Source of the DNA: Pyxicephalus adspersus
Lineage: Eukaryota; Chordata; Amphibia; Anura; Pyxicephalidae
Assembly: GCF_032062135.1 (NCBI RefSeq)
Contig: NC_092868.1
Location: 43,008,970 to 43,072,969, forward strand
Direction of reading: 5' to 3'
DNA: 64,000 nucleotides
Program-made: the position numbers and the translations under genes
The notes under the pieces: model-generated
Database searches by the model: none
What the model saw: the letters and a program-made list of their open reading frames with translations, nothing else
What the model was told of the DNA's origin: nothing
Part shown: positions 52,455 to 64,000 of the stretch, one piece after another
Position numbering within the stretch: position 1 is the stretch's first letter
How the letters are laid out: each line of letters begins with the position of its first letter

Positions 52455-52872
52455 GGTGCGTACACACTTCCAATTTTTATCGTTCCAATCGAACGACGAA
52501 CGATTGGGCAAAAAATCGTTCGTAAAAAAGTAACCAACGACGCAGACGAACGAGGAAAGTCGCTGGAAACGAACGACCGGACCGACGGATCGGATTGGGC
52601 GACGATCGTTGAACATTGTTCGTGTGTACGGTCGTTCGTTGATCGTCCATGTTCAGAGCATGCGTGATGAACGAACGTCCGTTCACTTTCCTGTCGTGCA
52701 CATAGTTCCTCTATCGCTCAAACGATCGTATCTATTGTGAGTACAATATCTACGAACGATCGTGTCGTTAACTCTATGTGCAGGATCGGTGCTACACGAT
52801 CGTTCATATATATCGTGCATGAACGTTCGTCGTTCGTTTTCCAACGATAATAATTGGAAGTGTGTATGTAGC
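52455..52872. mobile_element. 418-bp foldback MITE in gnb1 intron 1
   Basis: The left end GGTGCGTACACACTTCCAAT and the right end ATTGGAAGTGTGTATGTAGC are inverted repeats. Runs of CGTTCGT/ACGAACG alternate through the interior, so most of the element can fold on itself. The flanks are TTAA (52451-52454) and TTTA (52873-52876). No transposase frame is present. Confidence 0.75.
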
Positions 52873-52876
52873 TTTA

Positions 52877-53036
52877 TGTTGGACACACAGACCACCATCA
52901 TGGGAGAACCTGGGTGATGTAGCAAACCTGGAATGGATCCAGCCAACAGCAAATGGTTTTCATGAAATCTATTCCAAATTGCTGGATCACACAGGGGCAC
53001 GCATCTTCTACAGTTTTGGACAGCTTTAATAAATCA
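52877..53036 (-). repeat. Interspersed repeat family G
   Basis: The minus strand starts GGGTCTGATTTATTAAAGCT. The plus strand carries CATCATGGGAGAACCTGGGT and AACCTGGAATGGATCCAG. The 63122-63200 region has both GACCTGATTTATTAAAG and ATCATGGGAGAACCTGGGTA, so the family has inverted halves. Confidence 0.45.
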
Positions 53037-53233
53037 GACCCAGTATATTACACTGAAGTGCATTTGAACTGCAGGTCATACAAGTTGAAGTAAAGCTACA
53101 AACAGTGAAAACACATACGGGAAGGTTGTTTTACCAGGGATTATAAAAATGGGTCACTTTTCATGTAAATGTGGGTCACTTTTTTAATGCATCCTTGCAA
53201 GACAAGGAAATACTGCCGATCATCTTGCTATAG

Positions 53234-53416
53234 CAGTGGTCCCCAACCTTTTCGAGCTTTCAGACCACTAACTCCTGTGCCCGCACCCCCCCCCATTGGT
53301 GTCCTTCTCCTGACTCCTCTGGGGGGTGCACCCTCCAGAGCCGCAGACCACCGCTGGTCTCTGTGCTTTCAAGGCCCACCTGTCAGAAGGTCACAGCCCA
53401 CTAGGTTGGGGACCCG
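53234..53416. mobile_element. hAT-type MITE with perfect 8-bp target duplication
   Basis: It starts CAGTGGTCCCCAACCTTTTC and ends AGGTTGGGGACCCG. TGCTATAG occurs directly on both sides (53226-53233 and 53417-53424). The element is 183 bp with no coding frame of its own. Confidence 0.8.
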
Positions 53417-53818
53417 TGCTATAGAATAACCATCTCCCAGGCATTACTGTAGAGAGTAAAGTCATTAATACTTCAGTGGGGTTCCACAAAGCACAAGAGC
53501 TTTAGCTTTTTTTAAAACTGGGAATTTTAATGTTCCTTTATTACGTTCTGTGCCAGAAAAGAGGTAAATTAATGTTGATTGAAATGACTATCGAAATTTT
53601 TAGGCAAAAGAACAAATGAGCTATAGACAACATTCTTCTATTCTCTGAAGAGAACAGCACTAATAGGAAGCACCCTGCCTCGTTAACCCTGTTAAAACAC
53701 CAAATCTATGGCCAGTTGGACCATGACAGGGTTGTGGACCACAAATTGGTATCAGGCAACAAAGGTACTATCGCTAGATTGTTACCCAAGATGATTATTC
53801 ATGGATGTCAATCTAGAG

Positions 53819-54008
53819 TAGTCTTTCTCAATCTTTTAAACATAAGGGAACCCATGACAACTTTCAGGGAAACCCTTCTATAAATACTATATCCACAGCT
53901 CACAGTACATTAGTATGGTGGTCAGAATGCCTTTTACATTGCTGGCCAGGGGGAAAAATGGTCCAAAATGCTTATTGCCTAAGTACCCCAAGGTTCCATG
54001 AAACCCTG
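53819..54008. mobile_element. hAT-type MITE with near-perfect target duplication
   Basis: The element runs from TAGTCTTTCTCAATC to AAACCCTG. ATCTAGAG (53811-53818) and CTCTAGAG (54009-54016) flank it, matching at 7 of 8 bases. The interior TATCCACAGCTCACAGTA is the inverse of the block in the elements at 15284 and 17009. Confidence 0.7.
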
Positions 54009-57000
54009 CTCTAGAGTCTTTGCAAGGCTGGAGAAACCATTTTAAGGTGGGGGTGAATTAAGAGGCTGTTGTACTGAGCAGACCTCACTTTAATCACTTG
54101 TCTAATTTATGGGCTTAGTTTGTACTACAATCAGAGGCTACCACCTAGCAACAATGTGTCCTTTCCTCTCCTCATTCATTGATACTTTTAACATGTGCCT
54201 GTAGTTCCAATGTTTTCAGTGTAGCAGAAGGAAAAAGAAAATTTACCAAAGTTCAATATTCTAAAAGAATTTTGGTGCACACAAAGTAGATTTGCATCCC
54301 GATCAACGATAAATATATTACAATTAATATTAAAAAAAAAAAAAAATAACTGCCAACATTGTTTAAAAGGGGACCAGGAAGAAATCAGCATATGATAGCA
54401 TCCAGGTCTCCTAATTTGGTGTAGTAAACTACATGAAGCCAAGCTGCCTTTCTAGGAAGGGTATGCAATGAGGTACAGATTAAACACAGATACCTGAATG
54501 CAAATATAAAATGTCCACTCCAATATAAAACAAGCAGGTGCTACGTGGCATTTCTGCCTCAATCTTTATGTTTTGAAAACCTGCAAAAGACATCTGCAAA
54601 CCAATTTACAAATCCCAAACGTATAAGGCTTGATCACTAGATTACCATTTTACCTAGTGCTCATATACCACTGGGCAATCCAGGAGAGGTAACACGCAGT
54701 AAAGGTTTATCACATACCTGGAAAATGCCACAGGAGCAATTTTCACGTGTTGTGGTTGTCTTGCACATGAAGAAGGGTACACAAAGTGTAAATACATCGT
54801 TTATACTTACATCTCACAAACACTTCCAAAACACCATTCAAAATGCTCAAAACACACTTTGAAGGCTGACCATGAGACGCCACATATAGCATCTCTGCAA
54901 CACCTAGAAGAAGCAATGCAACCATACAGCTTGCTAAAGGCCTGCCAACAAAAGTATACTTTTTAACCACATGTATTACAATGTATACTTTTCAACAAAT
55001 CTCCTTTGTTACAATGATAACAATTGAGCTTGGCTCTTTCTTCATTGTCTCTCTGAAGCTCTAGGAATCCACATTTAACCTCTCATCCACAAGACCCTAG
55101 ATGTCTAATCACACCATTGTGTTGTGTGGCAAGCTTTCTAGTCTATTGACAGGCACATTAAAAAAATGCACTCCTTGTAGAATACACATAATTACTACTT
55201 TGATACTGTCTCATTGGGCCCTCGCACACTGCCCCCGCCACAATGAAAATAGAGTTTCTTAATAAGGAATCAATGAATAAAATGTAGAAAGCCATCAGCA
55301 GACTAATTGTGGATGTGCGGGACAATCACAGGCTGTACAACTAACAAATCCACTTTTGCTCAAAGTCATATGTTTATGTACATATATAAATTTTATTTAA
55401 AACAAATCTAGACCCCTGAAAGCAACTGTTTTTCAACAATAAAGGAGCCTAAATTGTGTACACCAAACCTGCAAACAAATGGTTTACACACAACTCAACT
55501 TGGTTATCAAGCACCTACAAGAAGATATTCTAAATTGTAGCTCACAAAGGAGTCCATTCTACATATGCACTGGGACTATTTTTAGTTTTAAAGGAGCCCT
55601 AGCTGCTATTGTTACCTGTGGAACCTGGAGCTCATAAAAGAACCACAGCCTTAGGCAGGGGGCAATTCAGATATGTCCTTTCCTTTGCCAAGTACACTTA
55701 TTTAAAAATCTGTGGTTACTGATCTGAAATGTGATTTTACGTGGACTTTCCTGATAAAAAAAATTCCTGATTTATCTTTTCTCCTAAAATTTAACCTAAC
55801 AAAATTGCACCTCAGGCAGGCTCTTCAACTCCACTCCTCAGACCAGGACAAAACCTTTTTACAATGTACAATCAACTACACATGCGCAGTCATTTAGTGA
55901 CTTTCTGAAAAACCAAATCTAAAAATCTGTGGACCTGGACTTGAAGATGGTAATGTCACTATGCTGCTCAGGGGTTTTCCTCAGTGGAGAAGAAGCTGTA
56001 CCTACAACAGCTGCAGCTTCTTGAATATTACTTCACTAGGGGGGCTGACAGAAGCTATATCCACCTCTACCAAGATGGCCAAATCTACACTGATAAAGCA
56101 CAGACTTACATGTATGTGTATACATAATTTAATAAAATAAATCTGTGTTTTATTACCATCTTTTATATTACCCTGGAGTTCATCTTTAAGGCATACCTGC
56201 CATGGCAGAAGATGGCTGCCATTGATGACATTGAAATGTACATTCATTGGTTTTATTACTCCAAGGAAACAAAATGCAGAACATTCGCTCTGACAGAAGT
56301 CAGAGGTCCACATCTGCATAACCATTTTGGTCAGCATGTCAATTAAAAATTGCAAGGAGTCAAAACAGACTAAAGGACAGTTCATGCTCAGATGCTGAAC
56401 ACCCCATAAATGCATGCTATTTCAGATCAAACTATGCAGAAAGGAGATGAGGGCCAAAACATTGAAATTTAACCTTCAAACACAAAGCAAGCAGCTACTT
56501 CATCACCTGAAAAATTAACAAATGCATAAGCAGTCTGTCAATATATTTGATTCATGAATGGTGGCACTAAACACATTGCATCTCTACAAAATACCTGTGC
56601 CAATCTCAATAATAGTTACCTCTGCCACAGTGGACATTTCTGTGTGTAGTAAGCTGTACAAATTCTGAAACCAATACTGTGGCCTGAACGCCATAACAGT
56701 TTCATTACTCCTCTAACTAGCAATATTTTGCATAGTTAAAAAGAAATGTAGAGGTCATATGATGATCATCTTAATATGTACCCAGGCTTCATTTACAGCT
56801 AAGGTTGTGATAATGTGTGGGTTGAATAATGCTACAGTTTAGGTTATTACTAAATCAATCCTAAAAAAGAACTCCAGACATAAAATGGACATTCTTCAAA
56901 ACACATGAAGACTGCATATATTTTCTACATAACCTGGAATCTAGTTTTATACCCCCAATAATTCCCTGCACACATGAAATAAGACCGAGAAGGAATGTCA

Positions 57001-59604
57001 GCAGTGGAAGCCATACATGCTCCAAATATGCTGGATGGGTTTACATGAACTTGCTGGAAAAAAGCACAAGGAACACACGTCAGGCGCATGCTTACTCCAA
57101 TAATAATGAGTGACACAAGAAACCAGAAATGTCACCCTAATCTAGTAACTACCTGAATAAAATGTTTGGGTATGGCAACATAATAGAAAATCTTGGCAGG
57201 TAAAGCTGTCCACACAAGTAGTCAATTCAGTAAACATCATCATCAATCACCACCAACCTGTGATGATCACATGGTACATCACTGTGCAGGGCTGCAGGTC
57301 TCCAAATTGCAATCTAACACTGACCCAACTAATCATGACCAACGCTCATTTATTGGCCACACAGGGTATTAGGCTCAATATGTGCAAGGATTTCAAAAGA
57401 AAAGGAAAAAAACAAAGAGAAACTAAATGTTTATGTAGAAAAACATACCATAACATTGCAAGCCATGTACGCAATCATGTAACACTACAGATTACAAGTT
57501 GCTTTGTCGAAAAAATACAGAAAAAAAAACAAAAAAAAACTTCCTTCTGTATTATTATAAAAAGTAAATTTGGATATTTAGCAGCCAAGAAAAGTCTACG
57601 CTCAAAGGCCAGAAATTAAAAGTGAATACATTCTAATTTAAAAGATCTGTCATATGTTATCAGTTTATAAAAAATATGATTGCACATTTGATAAATGCAG
57701 CCACTATGTAGGTCTAATTACACAAAGACCAAATGCACCACCTTTACACTGCTCTGTAAGTGGAGCATACAGACAAAAACTGCAGGAGAAATTGAAAAAT
57801 CCCCAATCCAAATCACTCTGCATTCACACAATCTAAATGCATGCACTCAGCTGCAAATAACCAGTCAGCCATGACACTATTCTAGAACTAGATGTGAAAC
57901 AGGGCAGAGATCCCTCCCCTCTGTACAATAAATGCAGAAGTGAGGAAAAAAAAAACAGATATGACCAAGCGATATCCACTTGCCATCTATTTTTTTTCCC
58001 CCTATTTTATTTATTAATCTTCGTGGATTCTCCTCCCACTAGTATTGTGTGGTATAGAGAGGGCAGGCTAGAAATAGAATTCAGAAAAATGCAGCAGCTC
58101 GCACAAGATCAGAAAACGCACGCTGTCATGTGCAGAAACATGTTCAGAAAACAAAAGGAGATGCAAGGCCAAGACGGGAAAAGGGTCTGCCTTGTCATAC
58201 AAGGAAGAGGAGTTTTACATGTAAAAACGAAATGCTGAGACGCCATCTTGTTGCAGTAACTGGGCCTAGATCTGACACTTCCCATTCATTCACCACTTAG
58301 AAACAGCCACCTTCTAGTATTAACATTAACCACTCCCCTCATTAGCTTTTTTTTTCCTTTTTTTATCCAGATGTGCCACAAAATATATACAATGCTTAGG
58401 TATTGTGAAGGCCTCTGAAAGTGAAAATCTTGATAAGGATTATTGGGCTGTACTGGTAAATAGATGCCGGAGGGCCACGTAAAGGCTGTCCATTCTACGG
58501 GGCTGGATTTAACGGTTAGAAGTCAGCTTCCCCATTTTACCATTTCCTGTCAAAGCTGTACACAGAACAAAAGGGAAGATAAGCAAAAATTAACCTTGGC
58601 TGTACATTTACAGGCTTGCAAGCTGAAACCCTGGAGAGCTGGCCGTGCTGGCCCGTCCTGCGTTTATCATACTCGGGCAGACAAAGGGGTTAATATCCTT
58701 TTCCATCTGTTAGTCAATACCAACGCCACAAAGCAAGCATAATGTGTCCACATACTAAATGTACTTAGGAAAACATCCTAATCGCAGATGGATCATTATC
58801 CTGCTGCAGAATTACAAGGGTGTGAAACTAATCCCAGGTACGGACCACAAATCGGGCTGCAAGAAATCCAGTCCCCCCCCTCCATTCTCCATGATGCACA
58901 CACTGACATTCCTGCTTTACAGGTCCCTCCCTTTTCCCTCTGCCTTTGAGGGTAAAATCCACCATTATATTGCACCCATGGCTCCTCCAGCACATAAATT
59001 ATGCAGCACAACACCCAGACACACAGGAAACTGCTCATACATGTTCCGTGCAAATACACGCTGAGATTTTTTTTGCAAGGTTTATGTTCCGAATCTGCTT
59101 AATTATCTGCTTTAAAAAATGCAAAGCACCGACCTAGCCGTCAAGCAAAATGACACCATGGTGCAAATGCCTGGTTATTGTAGCATTCTAACAAAATGTC
59201 TCCGGTAAGACACTCCTTCCAGCTTGTGTCCTCCACCATACACCCCCAGCATGAAGGATTACTAAATTATGTGCCCACAAGCCTGAGGTAGAGGCTTCCT
59301 CCATGATTACAGACAAGCCCCCACCCCCAATATCGCCTCCATCGCCACCCCCCATTCCCCAATCCTTTCCCTATCACCATTTACTGCATTGTTTATGAAA
59401 ACTGCCAGCAGATGTAAATCTTCCCACAATGCCCAGTACAGCAAGGGTTAGTGTGAAATAAAATAAAAGCAAGCATAATACAAGGAATAAATATCCTCTG
59501 CCCTTCTTCCCCACCCCTAAACAGCTGGCTTCCTCTGGTCTAGTAAAGGGGGAAGGGAGGTCGGGGGTGGGAAGAATATATATAAAAAAGGCTTAACCAG
59601 CTGA

Positions 59605-59660
59605 TGTAAAACTACAAATCTCAGCATGACAGGGTGACAGGGCATGCTGGGATTTGTGGC
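59605..59660. repeat. Short foldback repeat in gnb1 intron 1
   Basis: ACTACAAATCTCAGCATG and CATGCTGGGATTTGTGG are inverted copies around a short centre. A related half, GGCATGCTGGTGTTTGTAGT, is at about 5324-5343. Confidence 0.6.
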
Positions 59661-59730
59661 CCCCCCACAGCAGCTGGAAAGCCCCGATCTCTGACATGTA
59701 ATAAAAAAGAGGGTGTCACTTCAAAAGAAA

Positions 59731-60000
59731 TGGGGTGTGCGGGTGTATATACGTCCATATAAATGGGGCCTGCGTGTATATGTATATCCCTATATAAGTG
59801 GGGTGTGCAGGTGTATGTATATCTATATAAGTGGGGTGCATATCACTATATAAGTGGGGTGCAGGTGTATGTATATATAAGTGGGGTGTAGGTATATCTA
59901 TATAAGTGGGGTGTGCAGGTGTATGTATCCCTGTATAAGTGGGGTGCGGGTGTATGTATCCCTGTATAAGTGGGGTGTAGGTATCCCTATATATATATAT
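59731..60000. repeat. Minisatellite of nine variable-length units near the gnb1 promoter
   Basis: Nine units of about 23 to 35 bp each begin TGGGG and mostly end TATAAG. The middle varies (GTGTATGTATATC, GTGTATGTATCCCTG and shortened forms). It lies about 0.5 kb downstream of the predicted first donor, in intron 1. Confidence 0.85.
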
Positions 60001-60479
60001 GAGGGAGGGGGTTAATCATGAATAGGGGGGGGGGGTGAGTATGCCATAAGGAAAATGTCTGATCTTGCACTGATCACCAGGGTGGGTGTAGCACAGGGAC
60101 AAAAAAATGGGGGATGTAGGGCAGGAGACTAGGCTGTGTCTGGAGGGCAATTTGGTAATGAGGGGGGCAATATAGGAGGAAGGGCAAATTACCCTTGTGT
60201 AAAAAAGTGGGGTGTGATGTAGCTCTGGCCTACAGAAATAAAGGGGGTCAGGGGCTGTGCCATGGGGTACCTGGGAGAACCACAAGGGGGGGGGGGCAAT
60301 ATGGGAGAGGAGGGGGGTGTCTAAGGCCTGATCTCCAAACATAAGGGGGTCAGAGTGACAGGATGGGGGTTCTGTACCAAGGAGACAAGAAAGGGCCTGC
60401 CTTTGTGGTAATGAGAGGGCAAAGATGGGGGTGCTGTGACCGGGGGTTGCCATGACAGGGGGCGCTATTAGGCCATGGC

Positions 60480-61030
60480 TTTTTTTTACCTGCTGTCCGC
60501 CCAATGTGTGACCATCCACGGCTGTTCAGGCTCTGCCCTCCTCGGCCCTGGTCTTCAGTCCGGCCCCAAGGGCTGCAATCCGCCGGCAGCGAGGCCCGCG
60601 GCGTGGACGGAGGAGGTGAAGGGCGGATGGACCGGGGTGGGGGGACGGGGAGGATGAGGGGAGAGCAGGAGGTGCTTCTGGGCGGTGACGGGGAGGGCGG
60701 CGGCCGCTTCCTTTTTTTCCTCTCTCTTTCTTCACTCGGTTCCCCTCCTCGGTGTGTCCTTGCCCGCTCCCCGCACTGCCGCTTCTGTGTCCGACACTGG
60801 AGCGAAGGAAAGACGCCGCACACCACTCACACACAACGTCCCCTCAGATCCCTTCAGCCATCGAGCAGAGATGGGCGCGGTAACCCTGCGGACAGCGCCG
60901 GGAAACCCCACGCACGGGCAGGCGGAGCTTAGTGCAAGTGGTGGGCGGGGACTATGAGACGACGTCAGCGCGCAGCACGCAGAGTGCCTGTGCTGCCATG
61001 GGAGATGGCTGAGGAGAGGCAGAGCTGACC
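60480..61030. promoter_or_regulatory. gnb1: CpG island, probable gnb1 promoter
   Basis: A sharp change from AT-rich DNA to G+C-rich sequence with many CpGs marks this block. It includes a GC box (GGGCGGGG, 60943-60950) and a CRE-like GACGTCA (60961-60967). It is TATA-less on both strands around the expected start. Overlapping open frames in all phases here are a by-product of the base composition. Confidence 0.7.
60490..60830 (-). other. gnb1: Probable gnb1 non-coding first exon (5' end approximate)
   Basis: In the GC-rich block a minus-strand donor CAG|GTAAAA occurs at 60490/60489, downstream of purine-rich, CpG-rich sequence typical of a housekeeping 5' UTR. Vertebrate gnb1 genes start with non-coding exon(s) far upstream of the ATG exon, and this is the only CpG-rich block upstream of 37792. 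The transcription start is not visible as a TATA box, so 60830 is a rough limit. A second small UTR exon within the 22.7-kb intron cannot be excluded. Confidence 0.55.
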
Positions 61031-63121
61031 TAGTCCTCAGCCCTGACAGAGCAATGGCAGTGACCCGGCAATAGGCTGACTCTGCCACTCTGTCTGTCCC
61101 TGGCTTTCTCACACCCCTTTCACCATGTCTGTTCAATAAATATATTGCAAATGGAGAATGTTCAGAGTATTTACAGCACACAAAATAAAAAGAGAACCTG
61201 TCATACACCCAGTCTACAGTAAAGCATATTACATGCATTGGTATGCTATAGTGGCCTGCATTCACATCTGAACTGCAATGCATCAAAACACTGGCATGCA
61301 CTGAAGTAGAGAGAGTGATATATGATAATGTTCATATGGGGGTTAAAGAGAGGGTTTACTGACTCTCCAAGCACTCCCCTTGGGGCCCTCAAAAGTTAGG
61401 TCTATTGATAGGGTAAGGTGCCAGTGCCTGCAGCACAGAGCATCTGAGAGAAGAGGCTGCAGGGAGCGCAGAGAAGGAACCTGCAGGAGCGACGGGGATT
61501 TACCTGTAATAGAAGTATTTCACTTTTAAACTTGGTACTAATTCACATTGCGTTTTCTGCTTCCTCACACCTGGAAACACTGCGACATTACACGTAGTGT
61601 ATCCCCATACAGAATGAATAGGGGCGCTAGCTGTCACATGCACACACGCTGCATGGGTACTTGTGAACCAGCCCTTAGACTTTATTCCTTAAACATTAAA
61701 CCTGAATGGCTTAATTAACCAACATTGTAAAACGAAAAAGTGATTTGGGCCCCTGGTCCCTCTGCACTCCAATTGTATGCAGCATTTAGATGGCTCATTA
61801 ATTAAAACTCCAACGGATGGTCCCAGAGATAGACTACTGAAGGTATATGCAACATTTACACGGTCATACCCTTTCCTTCCGACAAATCCTTCTCTTATGT
61901 GATGGTCGGCTCCAACAGGACGGGGATTTTACATGGCTTGAAGAAGATGTAGTAGGAAGGAGCTAAGCCATGTAAAGACATATCTAGAAACAATATTTCC
62001 AGTGGCCAAAGAACACACAGCACCTTTCTAGTCTATAGGGAGAGGGGGAAGACATGCAAACAATATCCCTCTATGCTTTCCAATAGAGCGCACATTCCTG
62101 ATCAGTCGTTTATCAAATCACCAGGGCAGAATATTGCACGACATGGGGGGACCACTGTACACACTCCGGATTTATTCCCAAAATTAAACAGGACAACAAC
62201 TTATGCGTACACAATTTATGGAAAGTTAAACTATCATCCTTGCCTTGGGGAAGGAACCCCACTGCAAGGGTACACAACAGAATACATCATTATAGATTTT
62301 TACTTTATTTGGCATTTATTTTAATAAGGGTTTATGGCTTGCTAAAGGGCCTCTCAGTATTATTGCATACTTTAAGTGCTATGTTTCATGCCAGCAGGCT
62401 GGGCTCATGCTTATTTATTAAAATGGCTGCCTATTGCACCAGTTCTTTTTGCAAGATGCATTGGGTGCCATTGGGAACAAATTGTACCACAGGGATACCA
62501 GTATGCAATTTGTGTACGATACAGGGTAGCAGTGTGAACCCAACCGCAATGCCGTGCAGCTTTATAAATAGGCCATGGTCTTGGCAGGTTGTGGCCGACT
62601 ATGAATGCATACCACTGAGGTTTTCACATTACAAACCACATTTAGCCTAAGGTAAATGTTCTCCTTGAAACACAACTTGGTATTTTGATGTTATACAACA
62701 GCTAGAATCCTAAACAAAGTAAGGATAGCATTCATTTACATGTGAATTTGCATCGGATACATTGTAGCACAAGCTGTATCTAGGATTTACATTTTGAAGA
62801 GTATGCAAATTCTAACAAATACATTTTCTATGGCTAACAAAAACAGCTGTAACAGGTTCTTGGAAATCATGCACAGGAAGGTTTTAAGTGACGGCAGAGA
62901 TTTTTATTGACTCTTTTACATTGGTACACATAGGATAGAATAGGCTGTAAAATTAGAGTTAGAGGTATCAACGCTGGTTTAGCTGTATATAAAGTAATGT
63001 CAGTTTTGTTTAGGATGAATCTAAGAGACTAATGCTTTCTTTAACCTGCAGTCCCTCAGCTACAGTCATCTGGTATTCTAATAACATTAAGACGAAAAAT
63101 ACAGAGCCAGTGGTGGACACA
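61031..63121. other. Region upstream of gnb1, nothing recognised
   Basis: No open frame resembles a known protein, and no repeat or RNA gene was identified. A divergent gene starting from the CpG island cannot be excluded, but no exon is visible on the plus strand. Confidence 0.6.
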
Positions 63122-63200
63122 TTGGACCTGATTTATTAAAGATCTCCAAGACTGGTCATAGATAGACTATCATGGGAGAACCTGGGTAATCACCATGGAT
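63122..63200 (+). repeat. Interspersed repeat family G, short copy
   Basis: GACCTGATTTATTAAAGATC is followed by CTATCATGGGAGAACCTGGG, the two landmark motifs of the copy at 52877-53036. Confidence 0.45.
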
Positions 63201-63389
63201 TAAGGTTAAAGGATCAGTCCACCCAAATTGGACATAAAGAGACAAAATAAATCTGATGGGATTAGTCACCACTTGTCTTTTTACATGTCTTACTTACTAA
63301 AAGTAAACCTTTACTTTGCCACCAATGGTAATGCAATGCACAGGAGTGTATGCAACTGTACATTGTGCTGTAACACAGGTGTTTTAGGG

Positions 63390-63709
63390 CAGTGGTGCCC
63401 AACCTTTTGGGGCTCACAGACCACTAAATATACGGACCCTGGACCCCGCATGTGCATGGAACCGGGTGTCACTCAAATGGGAAGAAACTTCCCCCATAGT
63501 GACGTCATGATGCCAGAACCCGTCCACTCAGACCTGCGATAGGAGAGTGGGTTGTGTCTAGAGACACAACCTGCTCACCGCCCTTAGGTTGCGATATGTA
63601 TGGGAGACATGGACCACGTCTCTGGCCGGTGCACCCAAAGACCGGCCAGAGCCATGGACCACAGCTGGTCTCTATGCTCTTGCGGCCTACTAGTGAGTTG
63701 AGGACCAGG
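63390..63709. mobile_element. hAT-type MITE upstream of gnb1
   Basis: It starts CAGTGGTGCCCAACCTTTTG and ends GTTGAGGACCAG. The flanks TTTTAGGG (63382-63389) and TTTAAGGG (63710-63717) match at 7 of 8 positions. It contains the CCGGCCAGAGCCATGGACCA block also seen at 42893-42912. Confidence 0.7.
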
Positions 63710-64000
63710 TTTAAGGGTGCTTTTAACTTTGCATTGTAATGTACTTCTACAGTTCATTATTCTGCATTACATTGATGCTCATTATAACATGGGTCATGAT
63801 ATGTAACAAAGCATGTTATTGTATGAATCTCTACACCACAATCTCATACAGGACCCAAAAGATTTAAAATATTAGGCCCATTTCAAATGATGACATTGGC
63901 AAGAGGGATAACAAAAAAACCATAAAAGAAGAGCAAACATGAGAAACCAATAGTTACTACCATAACCGGTGGGGAGGAAGACTGCAGCACTGTGGATAAA

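Larger units (their letters stand above)
37793..60489 (-). other. gnb1: gnb1 intron 1 (about 22.7 kb)
   Basis: The region between the predicted first exon and the ATG exon has no recognised gene. Its repeats (MITEs, hAT elements, a SINE, minisatellites, homopolymers) are listed separately. The remainder is AT-rich unique-looking sequence with stops in all frames, apart from one unexplained 174-codon frame at 43554-44078. Confidence 0.55.

Noticed and set aside
60350..61301. Several overlapping long frames on both strands
   Set aside because: They are caused by GC-rich, stop-poor sequence of the CpG island. None has a recognisable domain, and the block fits a promoter and non-coding exon.

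Overview
The window looks like nuclear DNA of a vertebrate, most likely a frog. Coding exons are short and separated by long AT-rich introns. tRNA-derived SINEs, hAT-type and TTAA-site miniature transposons and minisatellites fill the spaces, and there are two assembly gaps of N. The frog assignment is inference: it rests on the style of the interspersed repeats (SINE tails ending in a GCGCTATATAAATA motif, MITEs starting GGCTACGTACACACGTGC) and on the Gbeta1 sequence. The genus cannot be read from the sequence.

The one securely identified gene is gnb1, encoding the heterotrimeric G-protein beta-1 subunit, on the minus strand. Nine coding exons between 37748 and 22731 join in frame, with GT/AG borders throughout, into exactly 340 codons plus TAA, which is the family length. 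A CpG-rich block at about 60480-61030 carries the probable promoter and non-coding first exon (donor at 60490/60489), giving a first intron of about 22.7 kb. The stop codon lies 5 nt before a further splice donor, so almost all of the 3' UTR is in a separate terminal exon (about 21371 down to about 18772). Its poly(A) signal is at 18795-18790.

The left 18.5 kb lies beyond the gnb1 3' end. It holds a 43-bp-period minisatellite of about 40 units broken by a 428-N gap (7735-9452), several SINEs and MITEs, and two candidate terminal exons of unrecognised genes. One is on the plus strand (about 18567-18747); its AATAAA sits about 16 bp from the opposing gnb1 AATAAA, so the two genes would converge tail to tail with overlapping ends. 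The other is on the minus strand (15835-16014) and is an open 60-codon frame with a good splice acceptor. Both are hypotheses.

The introns carry no other recognised gene. Intron 1 contains most of the large repeats, including a 418-bp foldback MITE, two hAT MITEs with recognisable 8-bp target duplications, a perfect 20-bp inverted repeat and a nine-unit minisatellite about 500 bp from the first donor. The last 3 kb (61031-64000), upstream of gnb1, shows no gene but ends with another hAT-type element. No CRISPR array, operon, phage, autonomous transposase or convincing non-coding RNA gene was seen. I found no clear new biological system. The best leads are the convergent 3' ends and the two orphan terminal exons.
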